Counted from the stretch's first letter, positions 49,151 to 59,115 are shown. The stretch: 64,000 nucleotides of DNA from Methanosarcina sp. MTP4 (GCF_000970045.1 NZ_CP009505.1:1426001-1490000), one strand, 5' to 3'. Translations and numbers: made by a program. Notes: generated by a model from the letters alone, not told the origin.

Positions 49151-49417
49151 TCAATCCTGCTTACTATTCTCAATTTCCAATACCTTCACAACCTCTAGTA
49201 GAGAATTGAGGAGATTATGACCCTGCAAACTGATTTGATATTCACCCCGCTCTTCACGTTGGCGTATCAATCCCTTGCTTTGCAATTTATCCGGATGGAA
49301 AAGGAGATTTCCACCACGAAGTTTTGTGAGTTTTGAAAGTGCAAATGATTTGCCTTCATCGTGCAATGCTTTTAGAATCCGGACTCTTGCAGCGCTACTC
49401 AATGCATCCCCTATCAA
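49151..49417 (-). CDS. Winged-helix DNA-binding protein, small
   Basis: 88 residues from a TTG start: SSAARVRILKALHDEGKSFA, LSKLTKLRGGNLLFHPDKLQ and GLIRQREERGEYQISLQG match an ArsR/MarR-like winged helix with a short C-terminal helix. It is probably a transcriptional regulator. No strong ribosome-binding site is visible, and the frame may have lost its original start. It is transcribed towards the flavodoxin gene. Confidence 0.65.
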   Translation of the reverse strand: MIGDALSSAARVRILKALHDEGKSFALSKLTKLRGGNLLFHPDKLQSKGLIRQREERGEYQISLQGHNLLNSLLEVVKVLEIENSKQD

Positions 49418-50215
49418 AATGGATATCTGTTCTTCAGGAAGGTCGTGAACTTGTATTTGCCTGTTTTACAACCGTGAGAAAACAGCACAGGAAGTTATGG
49501 AAACCATGAAAGCTATGAAAGTTCGTCAGAAAATTGAACTACAGGGATAAATTGGTACTGACCAATCAACCAGTGCCTTGAGATTATATTCTCTTCCTTC
49601 GATTATTTTGTTAATGGTGAATTGGCGCGGCCGTGCCAGTTTACCCTGGTAATATACTGCGTGGGAGCTGTTTTGCGACTTTTAGCTAAAGAAAAGCCAT
49701 TTAATTTCCATATATACGTTGACAAGTATAAGAGTGACCAGAACTATCAAATGCCAGCCTCGATAGTATTTCATGTCTGGCTTAAGTCCCTTATCCCAAT
49801 CGTATTCATCTCGTTTTATATAATTTCCTCCTTCGTTTTTATTGTTTCAATCCTTTTTTTGCCGGGGGCTGTTTTGCAATAGGGTTTCAAAAAGCCCTAT
49901 TCTGATTTTGTTTTCAAAATAGAGCATTTATCGGGAGATGTTTTTGACATTTTCCGCCGATCTAATTATTACAACAGTATATATAAATGTCGGCGACATA
50001 TAAATTTTTCGAAAATGATCCGGATGACGTCGATGTTATATTTTTCTAATGTATGTAGCTGTACATTGAAGTTAATTTCTTTAAGGGTTTAGGGTAGATC
50101 AGCAGAAAAAAACTGATTGTTTTTATTTGCATTCGAGGCGAATGATCAGGGGATTAGAATCTTTTCAGAACTTCTGGACTCTTTTCATTTTTGATTAAAG
50201 TTTCATATAAAAACT
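49418..50215. other. Remnant-rich spacer
   Basis: Contains decayed coding sequence. A frame ending at TAA 49550 reads NREKTAQEVMETMKAMKVRQ with no intact start. An 86-codon frame at 49622-49882 has no ribosome-binding site and mixed composition. I accept no gene here. It lies inside the mosaic accessory region. Confidence 0.45.
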
Positions 50216-50461
50216 GTGTATAATGTTCTGAAACCGGGAGCACTGTACTTTTCAGTTTGTTTTTCTGAAAAGGACCCACAATTTGGCGAAGGAGGTAAAT
50301 TCCGAAAAACGAAGCTTGGGACAACACTGTATTTCTCTTCGGAATCCGAAATAAGGGGTCTTATCTCACCGTATTTTGTCATACAGGAACTAAAAACGAT
50401 AGAAATTAACGCTATGGTCGGATCACATTATGCCGTTTCTGTGCTGGCTAAACGGCGCTGA
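50216..50461 (+). pseudogene. C-terminal fragment of a class I methyltransferase
   Basis: 81 codons reading VLKPGALYFSVCFSEKDPQF, then LGTTLYFSSESEIRGL and the end INAMVGSHYAVSVLAKRR. This is the C-terminal third of a SAM-dependent methyltransferase. The SAM-binding part is missing upstream, so it is a truncated relic. Its last 90 bases are duplicated beyond the next gene. Confidence 0.75.
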
Positions 50462-50469
50462 TTTTAATT
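50380..50469. repeat. 90 bp direct repeat, left copy
   Basis: Identical to 51326-51415 except for one base (gtgctggc versus gtgttggc). Together they bracket the complete methyltransferase gene. Confidence 0.95.
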
Positions 50470-50485
50470 GTTCATCAGTAACAGG

Positions 50486-51238
50486 TCATTTATTTGTGTT
50501 CTTCTGTAAAATGAAGAACGTATAACCATATTCATCCGGATATTCTCTGAAGATCTTTATCTCTTTTCTGTTAAAACTAAGTATCTCTTCTGCATCGGTG
50601 TTTCCTTTATAGTTATCACTGATCTCATCAACTCTTTTTTCCAGATGGGAGTAAAAATCGTACCAGGTAGAAGCTGGCAGTTTAAAGCGGTCAATGAGAT
50701 CATATCCTACTGCCATGATAACTTTTTCAGTGTCAGGTATGCTCTTGATATCAGGATAACAGCCCTGCCAGAATTGAAGCACTTCCGAAGAAGGTTCATC
50801 CGTGAACCATGTGCTTTCTGTCAGTGCCATATAACCTCCTTCTTTCAGAAACTGTTTCCAGTAGCTAAGTCCTTTTTCAAAACCAATGATAAAGATAGAG
50901 CCTTCTGCCCAGATTATGTCGAATTCTCCTGCTTCAAAAGGCAGGTCATCCATGGAAGCACAAACCGTGGTAATCCTGTCATCAAATCCTTCTTTAACTG
51001 CATTTTCCATCAGTTTATCCAGAAAAGGCTGGTAAATGTCAGTTGCAGTGATGTGACAGTCGTTGCAGATCTTCGCAAGATGTATTGTCTGCATACCCAC
51101 ACCGCAACCAATGTCAAGGATCTTACTGCCTGCAGGAAGGGAAGAAAGCAAATTAAAGGCTTTTTCAGTGCACTTGTTATTACCCGGACCCTGTCTGGGC
51201 AATCCATCAAATATCTCAAAAATTGGTGAATCTACCAT
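50486..51238 (-). CDS. SAM-dependent methyltransferase
   Basis: 250 residues from the ATG at 51238, which has GAGGG five bases upstream. The open frame runs 30 codons further, into the right-hand direct repeat, and that part is unlikely to be translated. SAM motif I is KILDIGCGVGMQTIHLA, followed by ITATDIYQPFLDKL, EFDIIWAEGSIFIIG and LKEGGYMALTE, as in class I small-molecule methyltransferases. Substrate unknown. It lies between two copies of a 90 bp repeat, on the opposite strand to the relic it interrupts, which suggests insertion. Confidence 0.85.
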   Translation of the reverse strand: MVDSPIFEIFDGLPRQGPGNNKCTEKAFNLLSSLPAGSKILDIGCGVGMQTIHLAKICNDCHITATDIYQPFLDKLMENAVKEGFDDRITTVCASMDDLPFEAGEFDIIWAEGSIFIIGFEKGLSYWKQFLKEGGYMALTESTWFTDEPSSEVLQFWQGCYPDIKSIPDTEKVIMAVGYDLIDRFKLPASTWYDFYSHLEKRVDEISDNYKGNTDAEEILSFNRKEIKIFREYPDEYGYTFFILQKNTNK

Positions 51239-51325
51239 AAAACCCTCACAGAGACAATTGCTTAAATCTGTTGTGGTATCCTGATAATGGTTGCGTTTTT
51301 TAAGCACTACCAGGACAGTCTTTGC

Positions 51326-51415
51326 CATACAGGAACTAAAAACGATAGAAATTAACGCTATGGTCGGATCACATTATGCCGTTTCTGTGTTGGCTAAACG
51401 GCGCTGATTTTAATT
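51326..51415. repeat. 90 bp direct repeat, right copy
   Basis: Second copy of the repeat at 50380-50469. It contains only the last codons and stop of the methyltransferase relic, without the rest of that frame. Confidence 0.95.
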
Positions 51416-51549
51416 ATGGTGTTTTTGGCAATGGCGCAGCCGTGTCCGTGAGTCATTGATCATGATTGAGAAAACAGACATATTCAGCTTGGTAAATACA
51501 TATCTGGAGAAAGTTTTTCTGAAGCCGGTTTTCAATGACTGACCTCCAC

Positions 51550-51710
51550 GACCGAACTCAAAACTTCGTAGATCATTTCTTTGCTAATAGTCTATGTTTC
51601 AGAAATTGTAGATGGTGTATTTACTACGTAGAGGGCGTAGACACAGTGGCTCCGCTAAGTTTTGCAATCTCAATGCCGCAAGAAATGGCTCTCAGGGTAT
51701 TCTGGACGGA
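51550..51710 (-). pseudogene. Fragment of a second universal stress protein gene
   Basis: Closely similar at DNA level to 44518-44665 inside the intact UspA gene (shared tatgtttcagaaattg, agagggcgtagac, gtggctccgctaagttttgc), with small indels. Only the middle of the gene is present, so it is a relic. Confidence 0.8.
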
Positions 51711-51777
51711 ACATTGATTGTGAATCTGGAGAAGTTAAGGAAGATCTCATTATTTTAAACCACTAAGCAGAATCGTT

Positions 51778-52002
51778 TTGCAGTATGTTGAACATCTAGA
51801 AAATAAGTTTGATGGGGAAATAGGGGTTTTAGAGAAAAGGCATATTCAGGTTGATTGTTTGGTCTACATAGGGAAAGAAGCCAATAATATTGAGAATCAA
51901 CCCTTGGATGTTAGGCAGGTACAAGTATTTGTTAATGAGGAAGAGGTCATGAGGAAGGTACTTAAAATCCATAGAAAGAAACAGAGATTTTTGGGTTGTT
52001 AG
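51778..52002 (+). CDS. Short hypothetical protein, possibly a fragment
   Basis: 74 codons from TTG: EHLENKFDGEIGVLEKRHIQ, VDCLVYIGKEANNIENQPLD and so on. Charged, no membrane segment, no recognised family, and no clear ribosome-binding site. Surrounded by relics, it may itself be the remains of a larger gene. Confidence 0.3.
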   Translation: MQYVEHLENKFDGEIGVLEKRHIQVDCLVYIGKEANNIENQPLDVRQVQVFVNEEEVMRKVLKIHRKKQRFLGC

Positions 52003-52101
52003 GAGTACTTTTCAGGGTATCAAGAAGAGGATACAGGGGAGAGAAAAAGGTCAATTTGAATAATATTACAGTTAAATAGTTCTTAATTTGTTAAGTATGG
52101 T

Positions 52102-53463
52102 TTACTTTAAAAGATCAGTAAACCAGTTTTCTTTTCGAATATTTATCAGTTCGTCGTCATGCATTAAAGTATCAATAAATGCTGAGTGTACGTTTTCATT
52201 CTTTCTACTACGAAATGTTGAATTTTTACTGGCTTTAACAGCATTTGTTAAGGCTATTTTTGTTTTGTCTTGTTCACCCATCTTCATGTATATTTTTGCT
52301 TTTCTGTACCATAAATGGTATAAATTATTCCTAACATTAGTGAAAAGCAATGAAGCTACAATTATTTTTCCATGTTGATTATTTATTGTATCGCACAGTG
52401 GCAAAAATTCTTCGTTGATAACTTTATCTAGTTCCTTTAATTCAAAGATATAGCACTGAGATATTTTTTTCACAGAACTGAATGGAAAAATTACCTCGTC
52501 ACCCTCCACGTAATTCTTAAATCTGTAATCGACTGAAGTTGTTTTATATAATATTAAATTTTCAGTTATAGTTCCGTCTAGGGCATGTAAAGTTACAAAT
52601 TTCGGTTTTTCCATCATTGAAACAATAACTCTATGCAATGATATGAATTTAGTACCATAGTACAAAATGATTATAGATTCATACAATAAAAGACCAGTTA
52701 AACTATTTACTGCTAAAAAACTTGGAATAATTATATACAAAAAAATGAATACAACTGTCCTAAATAAATCGAAAATAGAGATTATTAAGAATTGAGGGAT
52801 ATTTAGGATAAATTCAACTATTTGGATTACTTGTTTTATTTGTTTCTTTTCTGGAAACCTTTCCAAATACCCCCTCGTTTTTAGCATTCTAGTTTTTTTT
52901 GGAAAAGCCTTAAAACTTGAAATTTGAGATATCAATTTAATTACAGAAGTTAGTATAATATTCAAAGTTATATATCCATTATTCTGAAGTCCTTCTTTGA
53001 TTTGGATCTGGTAAAATCTCAAATATATTTTAAAAAACAATATTATATGAAGTGTGAACAATATGGATGCGCTTATTTTTAGTCCATTGTACTCAAAAAG
53101 ATAGAATGCGATGCCTATAATGATGAAGTAAAAAAAAGCCATAATACAAGATATTGAAAAAAAGTACTTAAAAAACTTAAACGATGAATTAAGGTTCTCT
53201 ATAATGTTATTAACAGATCTTGGTGATAAGTCTATTTCTGGATTTTCTTCGAGTTCATACTTAATTGTATATTTTTTCTTAACGTATATCATATATATAC
53301 TTATGAGTGTTAAAACAAGTAAAATGAGTGATAAATTCTCAAAAAGATATGATAGTATTTTAGAAGAGTAAAATTCTATAGAAATATAGATATCTAATAT
53401 TTTTTCATTTAAGTTGGATATACTATCAAACATATTTGCAGAGTTTAATAATACATGCAACAT
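52102..53463 (-). CDS. AT-rich multi-pass membrane protein, unknown
   Basis: 453 residues. About six hydrophobic segments can be seen, near residues 42-60, 103-125, 130-150, 222-245, 235-255 and 262-280. A soluble C-terminal part of about 160 residues follows (KFVTLHALDGTITENLILYK, EVIFPFSSVKKI, NNQHGKIIVAS). Codon use is strongly AT-biased (many Ile, Lys, Phe, Asn), unlike the core genes, which suggests transfer. I recognise no family. The start is the first ATG; a second in-frame ATG follows 10 codons later. No ribosome-binding site is evident. Confidence 0.65.
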   Translation of the reverse strand: MLHVLLNSANMFDSISNLNEKILDIYISIEFYSSKILSYLFENLSLILLVLTLISIYMIYVKKKYTIKYELEENPEIDLSPRSVNNIIENLNSSFKFFKYFFSISCIMAFFYFIIIGIAFYLFEYNGLKISASILFTLHIILFFKIYLRFYQIQIKEGLQNNGYITLNIILTSVIKLISQISSFKAFPKKTRMLKTRGYLERFPEKKQIKQVIQIVEFILNIPQFLIISIFDLFRTVVFIFLYIIIPSFLAVNSLTGLLLYESIIILYYGTKFISLHRVIVSMMEKPKFVTLHALDGTITENLILYKTTSVDYRFKNYVEGDEVIFPFSSVKKISQCYIFELKELDKVINEEFLPLCDTINNQHGKIIVASLLFTNVRNNLYHLWYRKAKIYMKMGEQDKTKIALTNAVKASKNSTFRSRKNENVHSAFIDTLMHDDELINIRKENWFTDLLK

Positions 53464-53551
53464 ATAAAAAAGTTTTGTATATTTAACATGCCTACTGCTT
53501 AAGTATTAAAAGAGTTCGTTTTTTTGACTTACCTATTACCCCAAAATTTAA

Positions 53552-53627
53552 TGCGGGGGGTATGATTCGAACCCACGAAATCCCTAAATACCAGATCTTG
53601 AGTCCTTTGCATCAGAGAGAATCTTGC
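53552..53627 (-). pseudogene. tRNA-Leu relic
   Basis: On the minus strand GATGCAAAGG, then CTCAAGA (Leu CAA-like anticodon loop), a short variable arm and an intact T arm GTGGGTTCGAATC are followed by CCCCCCGCA. The 5' acceptor strand and part of the D arm are absent, and the anticodon stem is mispaired. It resembles a 3' tRNA remnant such as an attachment-site scar. Confidence 0.6.
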
Positions 53628-53708
53628 GAACTCAATAAAAAGCAAATGAACCAGAATAATTGAGAAAAAAGTAACTAAACGAAAATCAATCTATTAAAAA
53701 AAGTTTAG

Positions 53709-53793
53709 TGCGAGGGGTGGGATTCGAACCCACGAACTCCTACAAGACTAGGCCCTGAACCTAGCGCCTTTGACCTGGCTGGGCAACCCTCGC
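53709..53793 (-). tRNA. tRNA-Leu (CAG)
   Basis: 85 bases. The acceptor GCGAGGG/CCCTCGC is perfect. The anticodon stem CTAGG/CCTAG closes the loop TTCAGGG, giving anticodon CAG. The long variable arm (TCTTGTAGGAGTTC) is typical of leucine tRNAs, and the T arm is GTGGG/CCCAC. CCA is not encoded. Confidence 0.96.
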
Positions 53794-53989
53794 ACAATGT
53801 AAGTGTTGTTGCCTCCCCATAGAGGGATTCATCATTCTTATACTTTATCCTTGAATTCCCTTCCGGAGTACCGAAAGCTTGAGACCTGCATTGATTTTTT
53901 TTGCTTTTCGGATAATAATATTTGACTGTGGCCTGGGATATAGGGTTTGAGGCTGGAAGAATACCTGTGGAAGTATATGAAAATTGAAG

Positions 53990-54024
53990 AAATTGAAAAA
54001 TTGATGAAATTTTCATTTCATCAA
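53990..54024 (-). terminator. Terminator of argF
   Basis: On the minus strand a 9 bp stem TTGATGAAA/TTTCATCAA is followed by TTTTTC, starting directly after the argF stop codon. Confidence 0.7.
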
Positions 54025-54026
54025 TT

Positions 54027-54938
54027 TCAGGCCAGGCCCATCAGTTTAAGGACGATTGCCTTGTGGGCGTGTAACCGGTTTTCTGCTTCGTCAAAGACTG
54101 CGGAGTGGGGGCCGTCCATGACTTCCGCGGAGATTTCTTCTCCTCTGTGGGCGGGCAGGCAGTGTTCGACCATCACGTCGGGTTTTGCAAGGGCCAGTAG
54201 TTCGTTATTGACCTGGTAGCCTTCAAAGGCTTTGAAGCGCTTTTCCTTTTCTTCTTCGTCTCCCATGGAGACCCAGACATCGGTGTAGATTACATCGGCG
54301 TCTTTTGCGGCTTCTTCCGGGTCTCTGGTGATTGTGATCTTGCCGCCGAAGGCTTTTGCTTTTTCAATGAATTCGGCGTCCGGTTCAAAGCCTTCCGGGC
54401 AGGCTGCGGCAAACTCCATTCCCACAAGGGCACAGCCCATCATGGCGGAGTTGCAGACGTTATTGCCGTCCCCGATCCAGGCGAATTTCAGGCCATCGAG
54501 TTTGCCCTTGTATTCCTGGATGGTCATGAAGTCCGCGATTATCTGGCAGGGGTGTTCGCGGTCCGAAAGGGCATTGATCACGGGCACGCTTGCGGAGGCT
54601 GCGAGCCTTGCCACGGTTTCGTGGCTGTAGACCCGGGCAATGATCCCGTGCACGTAGCGTGAAAGGGTGAGGGCGGTGTCTTCAATTGTCTCGCCTCTTC
54701 CTATCTGGATATCCCTGGGGTTCAGGTAAAGGGCGTGGCCCCCGAGGTCTGTCATCCCTACCTCGAAAGAGACCCTGGTCCTTGTAGAGGATTTTTCGAA
54801 GATCATGGCAAGGCTCTTGTTTTTCAAAAGCTCCGTTACCTTGCCGGCTTTGCGCTTTTCCTTGAGATCTATGCCAATCTCAATGAGCTCTAGAATTTCT
54901 CCACGGGACAGGTCAGCTATGGAAAGAAAATCCTTCAT
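54027..54938 (-). CDS. argF: Ornithine carbamoyltransferase
   Basis: 303 residues. It transfers the carbamoyl group to ornithine, giving citrulline in arginine synthesis. The carbamoyl-phosphate site is [15 protein letters not shown], with [10 protein letters not shown] and [17 protein letters not shown]; the ornithine motif is [10 protein letters not shown], and the catalytic Cys is in [12 protein letters not shown]. The ATG at 54938 is preferred over a TTG three codons upstream because GTGAG lies nine bases before it. It follows purD on the same strand with a 46-base gap, so an operon is possible. Confidence 0.97.
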   Translation of the reverse strand: MKDFLSIADLSRGEILELIEIGIDLKEKRKAGKVTELLKNKSLAMIFEKSSTRTRVSFEVGMTDLGGHALYLNPRDIQIGRGETIEDTALTLSRYVHGIIARVYSHETVARLAASASVPVINALSDREHPCQIIADFMTIQEYKGKLDGLKFAWIGDGNNVCNSAMMGCALVGMEFAAACPEGFEPDAEFIEKAKAFGGKITITRDPEEAAKDADVIYTDVWVSMGDEEEKEKRFKAFEGYQVNNELLALAKPDVMVEHCLPAHRGEEISAEVMDGPHSAVFDEAENRLHAHKAIVLKLMGLA

Positions 54939-54984
54939 CGTTATCAACTCACTTTTCTTTACAGGTTAGTTTCATTGGGGCGGC

Positions 54985-56295
54985 TTATGCGCCTCTCAGC
55001 TCTTTCATGTGTTCGATCCTCTTCTGGATAAGTGCGGCTGTGCCGATGTCTTTCCGGAAGAAGAGTTTGCCCTGGATGTTTTCAAGTGCGTTCTGGGCGA
55101 TTTTTTCGGCTTCTTCAATAGTGTCCGCGCGTCCTACAACCGCGATTGAGCGGGAACCGGTGGTGTAAACCTTTCCTTCCTTTTCGTAGACGCTGGCGTA
55201 GTAGACGGATGCTTCCCCCACGTTCCCGACGACCACTTCACTGTCTTTTTCCGGGTTTTCGGGGTAGCCTGCAGGAACTGCGTACTTGCAGACCGTGGCT
55301 TTCCTGCTGAATTCCACGGGAAGTTCGGAGAGGGTGCCGTTTACCACAGCAGACATTATGTCCACGAAGTCGGTTTCGATCAGGGGGATTACGTTCATGG
55401 CTTCGGGGTCTCCGAACCTTGCATTGAACTCTACGACCTTGGGCCCGTTTTTCGTGAGGATGAACTGCCCGTAGAGGACACCCTGGTACCCTGCGCCCGT
55501 TTCCTCGGAAATCGCCTTTACGGTGGCTTCCATGATCTGTTTTGCATTTTCAAGGTCTTCCGGGAGCATGAAGGGCAGGATTTCCCCTGCTTCCGTATAG
55601 GAACCCATGCCGCCGGTATTGGGGCCGAGGTCGCCTTCATAAATCCGCTTGTGGTCCTGCACCGCCGGGAAGAAGGCCAGGTTTTTTCCGTCAACGAAGG
55701 CCTGCAGGGTGAACTCTTCTCCTATGAAGCGCTCTTCGATTACCACGGGCCCTTTTTCAAGGAGTTCGACGGTATAGGCTTTTGCAGCTTCCAGGTCCGG
55801 GAGCTGGTCTCCCATTACTTTGACGCCTTTGCCTCCGGTGAGCCCGGACGGCTTGACCGCAACGTCTCCGAGCTCTTCAATGAAAGCCCTGGCAGCTTCT
55901 GCTTCCGCTTCCGTAAAGACCTCGTAAGCAGGGCAGCCCTCTATTCCGTATTTTTTCATGAAGTTCCGGGCCCAGGCTTTGTCAAACTCGATAATTGCAC
56001 AGGCTTTTCTGGGTCCGACAACGGGAATCCCGGCTTCCCACAGGGCATCTGCTGCGCCTGCAGCGAGAGGGGCTTCAGGGCCCACAAATGCCATTTCTAT
56101 TTTTTTGGCTCTTGCGTATTCCACGAGCTTTTCGACCTCTGTTTCCTTTTCCAGCAGGAAATCTTCACAGAGGGCGGCAATTCCCGGGTTTTTCTTTGCC
56201 ATTATAGCATAAAGGGCAGGGTCACGCTTGCTTTTTTTAATTCCTTCGGCAATTGCGTGTTCTCTTCCACCGCCACCGATAAGCAAAATATTCAT
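54985..56295 (-). CDS. purD: Phosphoribosylamine-glycine ligase
   Basis: 436 residues of the ATP-grasp GAR synthetase, second step of purine synthesis. The N-terminal segment is [19 protein letters not shown], followed by [52 protein letters not shown] and [17 protein letters not shown]. Full length. GGAGAATAGAG precedes the ATG. Confidence 0.97.
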   Translation of the reverse strand: MNILLIGGGGREHAIAEGIKKSKRDPALYAIMAKKNPGIAALCEDFLLEKETEVEKLVEYARAKKIEMAFVGPEAPLAAGAADALWEAGIPVVGPRKACAIIEFDKAWARNFMKKYGIEGCPAYEVFTEAEAEAARAFIEELGDVAVKPSGLTGGKGVKVMGDQLPDLEAAKAYTVELLEKGPVVIEERFIGEEFTLQAFVDGKNLAFFPAVQDHKRIYEGDLGPNTGGMGSYTEAGEILPFMLPEDLENAKQIMEATVKAISEETGAGYQGVLYGQFILTKNGPKVVEFNARFGDPEAMNVIPLIETDFVDIMSAVVNGTLSELPVEFSRKATVCKYAVPAGYPENPEKDSEVVVGNVGEASVYYASVYEKEGKVYTTGSRSIAVVGRADTIEEAEKIAQNALENIQGKLFFRKDIGTAALIQKRIEHMKELRGA

Positions 56296-56656
56296 CTCTA
56301 TTCTCCTGGATTTGAAAAAAATTTATTCGATTCGTCTGAAATTTGTTTCTAATATGATATGTGAGGTCTAAAAGGTGAATAATATGGAAAAACGATTGGT
56401 TGATTGTAAATCGGTTGATTTTAAGTTTGATGGGCTATTGATTGTTGCTTTTTGATTATTGCTTTGCAATTGTTGGGGTTTATGATCGTTAATTGTTTCC
56501 CTGTATGATCTTTTATTTCTTTTGGAGCTTTTCCAAACAAAAGCTACCAATAATATTTCAACGAACAATGGTTTCCAATTATATGTATACTAAGGAAGTC
56601 CTAATTCTCTATTTCTTCTAATAAATATCTTCTCATTGTCGGGACCTTATTTTTTA
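56296..56656. other. Intergenic spacer
   Basis: AT-rich, with repeated gattgttgctttttgattattg-like phrases at 56395-56500. No gene is seen. Confidence 0.5.
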
Positions 56657-58102
56657 AGGATCTCAAATTAGCTCTGAAAATCGATGTTCTAATTTGAGAT
56701 TCACTTCTCAAAAATAAGATAACCATATCAAAAATTTCATTTTTTAATCCAAAAAAGACCACATTTCAAGCACTTTTTGTTGCTTGAACAACAAAAATAT
56801 CAAATGTTAAACAAAAAATCCATGATTTATTCACAGCTTCCGCTACCCTGAAATAGATTTTCTCTCTTTTGTGGAAGTTAGAAGTACCTTCCAAAAGAAT
56901 TTTTGCTCTTAACTTTATTTTGGAGTTCTGTGAGTACAAGTAGCTGATATGCTATGAGGTTCAAGAGAGAATATAGCTTCTTGCTTTCATTTCTTATTCT
57001 TCGGATATCGAATTTTACTACATCCTTTATATGGCCATGTATCTTTTCACATTCAGCTCTCTTTTTGTACTGTTCATCAAAAGATTCATCGCTAATGTTT
57101 TGGTTTCTCAGGTACATTCCAACCTGTTCTTCCCTTCCATTTTCATATAGGAATTTGAGCTTGATAGCCATTGGTGTATGGACATCTCCGCCAATTTTCC
57201 ACATCTTGTTTACCCAATGATCGATTCGTTCCTCTTCCCCTTCCTGATTAATTACAGCATTGGATGCGTAGGAAATAATTGGTTTTGCATTCAGGTGATA
57301 CCATATGTCAGAATGATTAAGGAATGAATCATAGCCTCCATCTGCAGAATATGATTCAACATCAGCATTCATCTTCTTTAGAGTTTCAATATGCTTGATA
57401 AGTTCTGGAGAATCACCAGCAACTCCTTTTGTATGAGTCATAAAAACAGGGTAGGTTCCAATCATTGTGATGTGGGCCTTATCCATTTTGCATTCATAAT
57501 GAGGATTGTAATCGGCGTATTTATCGTATCTTGAAGCTTCAAGTGGAGTGGAATCGATCTTAGCTTCCTTTTCCGAGGAGAGTTTGAGGATTTTTTCACC
57601 GAGCAACATCATCACCTCATTGATTCCTTCTTCTCCAAGTCTGTACTTCACAAAATGATGAAGGGTTCCACCTGAAGGGAGTTTTATCTGGCCATTTTCA
57701 TCAAAAAATGATAGCAAGATAGCTTCTTCCTCTGTTAAGGAAGAAATGGTTTTATCATACGAAAGTTTCCTGAAACATTTCACAACAAAGAGTTTTATCA
57801 TGGAAGAAACACTGTACTTAAAGTGCCAACTTTTGTTGGTATAAAAAGTACGTTCGACGTGCTTTGCAATATCATCAATGCAGAGGAAGTATAGAAATTG
57901 GCAAATAGATGTGCTTTCTCTGCTCAGATAGTTTTCGAAGGAGTCCTCGTAGAGGACTCCCTTATACACCATACTTTTCTTTGCCATGAGAGCGGCCAAT
58001 TTTATACTATTTAAAGCTACCGCTATCGAAAAAAACAGATAACTGCCAGCGTTAGTGAAAAAAGGAATAGTTTTTTAAGTCAAAATTCTAATTTGAGAAC
58101 CT
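56657..58102 (-). mobile_element. Insertion sequence with one DDE transposase
   Basis: The ends carry an inverted repeat of about 15 bp, aggatctcaaattag on the left and ctaatttgagaacct on the right, with one mismatch. It is about 1.45 kb and contains only the transposase gene. I could not define a target-site duplication with confidence. The left end also holds a second internal inverted copy (ctaatttgaga at 56689-56699). Confidence 0.75.
56878..57987 (-). CDS. IS transposase (DDE type, IS5/IS1182-like)
   Basis: 369 residues from the ATG at 57987. The first acidic residue is in KIDSTPLEASRYDKYADYNP, the second in SYSADGGYDSFLNHSDIWYH, and the Glu in KRAECEKIHGHIKDVVKF. That order and spacing are typical of IS4/IS5-superfamily DDE enzymes. 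The N-terminal helical domain (SMIKLFVVKCFRKLSYDKTI) binds DNA. The frame is uninterrupted, so the element may still be active. Confidence 0.88.
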   Translation of the reverse strand: MAKKSMVYKGVLYEDSFENYLSRESTSICQFLYFLCIDDIAKHVERTFYTNKSWHFKYSVSSMIKLFVVKCFRKLSYDKTISSLTEEEAILLSFFDENGQIKLPSGGTLHHFVKYRLGEEGINEVMMLLGEKILKLSSEKEAKIDSTPLEASRYDKYADYNPHYECKMDKAHITMIGTYPVFMTHTKGVAGDSPELIKHIETLKKMNADVESYSADGGYDSFLNHSDIWYHLNAKPIISYASNAVINQEGEEERIDHWVNKMWKIGGDVHTPMAIKLKFLYENGREEQVGMYLRNQNISDESFDEQYKKRAECEKIHGHIKDVVKFDIRRIRNESKKLYSLLNLIAYQLLVLTELQNKVKSKNSFGRYF

Positions 58103-58188
58103 CTTTTTATAAAAATACAGACGGTTTTAAGAGGTTTCGTTAACCAAAAAAGAGCTGGTTCCTAAAACATCCACGGAAAAGATAGGAA

Positions 58189-58316
58189 GATTTACACTTA
58201 TTTTATAACCACGGAAGACGCGGAAAGCACGGAAGGATTGTACTCCTATTTCCTTTATTCCGTGTTTTCCGTGCTTTCTGTGGTTAAACTTCACTTAAAA
58301 TTGGGGAAGGAATTTG
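58189..58316 (+). repeat. Dispersed palindromic element, copy 3
   Basis: The left arm ataaccacggaagacgcgg with aaagcacggaaggattg and the right arm ccgtgttttccgtgctttc with tgtggttaaacttcactt form an imperfect inverted repeat around tcctatttcctttatt. It lies 87 bases from the right end of the insertion sequence. Same orientation as copy 1. Confidence 0.85.
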
Positions 58317-58381
58317 GAACCTTGAATATCAATCCGTTCCCTCGAATAAATTCGAAATAAAAAACGATTCTGAAAATCGGT

Positions 58382-58942
58382 TCAGAGCAGGTCACTTGCA
58401 GTTACCAGAGGGACGAGTTCCACGCCAAGTTCTGCGAGGTTTTCTTTTGCTCCTTCTTCCCTGTCCACGACCGTGATCACATATTTTACAAGGGCTTCGG
58501 CTTCCAGGACCACCTTTATGGCGTCTTTGACCGAGCCTCCGCTGGTTGTCACGTCCTCGAGCAGGACGAGCCTGTCTCCGGCTTTGAGTTCTCCTACAAA
58601 CCTGCCCTTTGTCCCGTAGTCCTTTGTAGTTTTCCTTACCAGGAGCAGGGGAAGTTCTGTTTCAAGGGAAACCGCGGTTGCCAGGGGCACACCTCCCAGT
58701 TCCACCCCTGCAACGCTGTCGATTTCCATATCCTTTATCAGGACGGCTGCCTGCTCTGCGATGAGCTTCAGGGTTTTCGGGTCCGTACTTGCCTTTTTGA
58801 TGTCTATATAATACTTGCTCTTCTTTCCCGAGGCAAGCGTAAAATCTCCGTAGCGGACAGCTCCGCAGGCGTTGAGGGCTTCGATAAGCTCTCCTTTTTG
58901 CACTTTAAGTTCAGTTCCTGTTTCTGCTTTTGATTCACTCAT
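58382..58942 (-). CDS. pyrE: Orotate phosphoribosyltransferase
   Basis: 186 residues. It converts orotate and PRPP to OMP in pyrimidine synthesis. FTLASGKKSKYYIDIK, the middle loop VRKTTKDYGTKGRFVG and the PRPP motif VLLEDVTTSGGSVKDAI are all present. GGTGAG precedes the ATG. Single gene, followed by a short spacer and the dispersed element. Confidence 0.97.
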   Translation of the reverse strand: MSESKAETGTELKVQKGELIEALNACGAVRYGDFTLASGKKSKYYIDIKKASTDPKTLKLIAEQAAVLIKDMEIDSVAGVELGGVPLATAVSLETELPLLLVRKTTKDYGTKGRFVGELKAGDRLVLLEDVTTSGGSVKDAIKVVLEAEALVKYVITVVDREEGAKENLAELGVELVPLVTASDLL

Positions 58943-59115
58943 TGTCTCACCGATATTTGCAGCCTTATCTCAATATGTTTTATTTCGGCAATGGGTTATC
59001 CTTTTTTTCAGTGAATGTTTTTTCCGGGCTTTTCTGATATTTTTTCCGGGTTTTTCAGGCATTTTTTCAGACTTTTCAGGTCTTTTTCCGGTGTTACCCG
59101 GTGCTTTCCCGGATT

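Noticed and set aside
49622-49882. 86-codon frame as a small membrane protein
   Set aside because: No ribosome-binding site, mixed composition, surrounded by decayed sequence.
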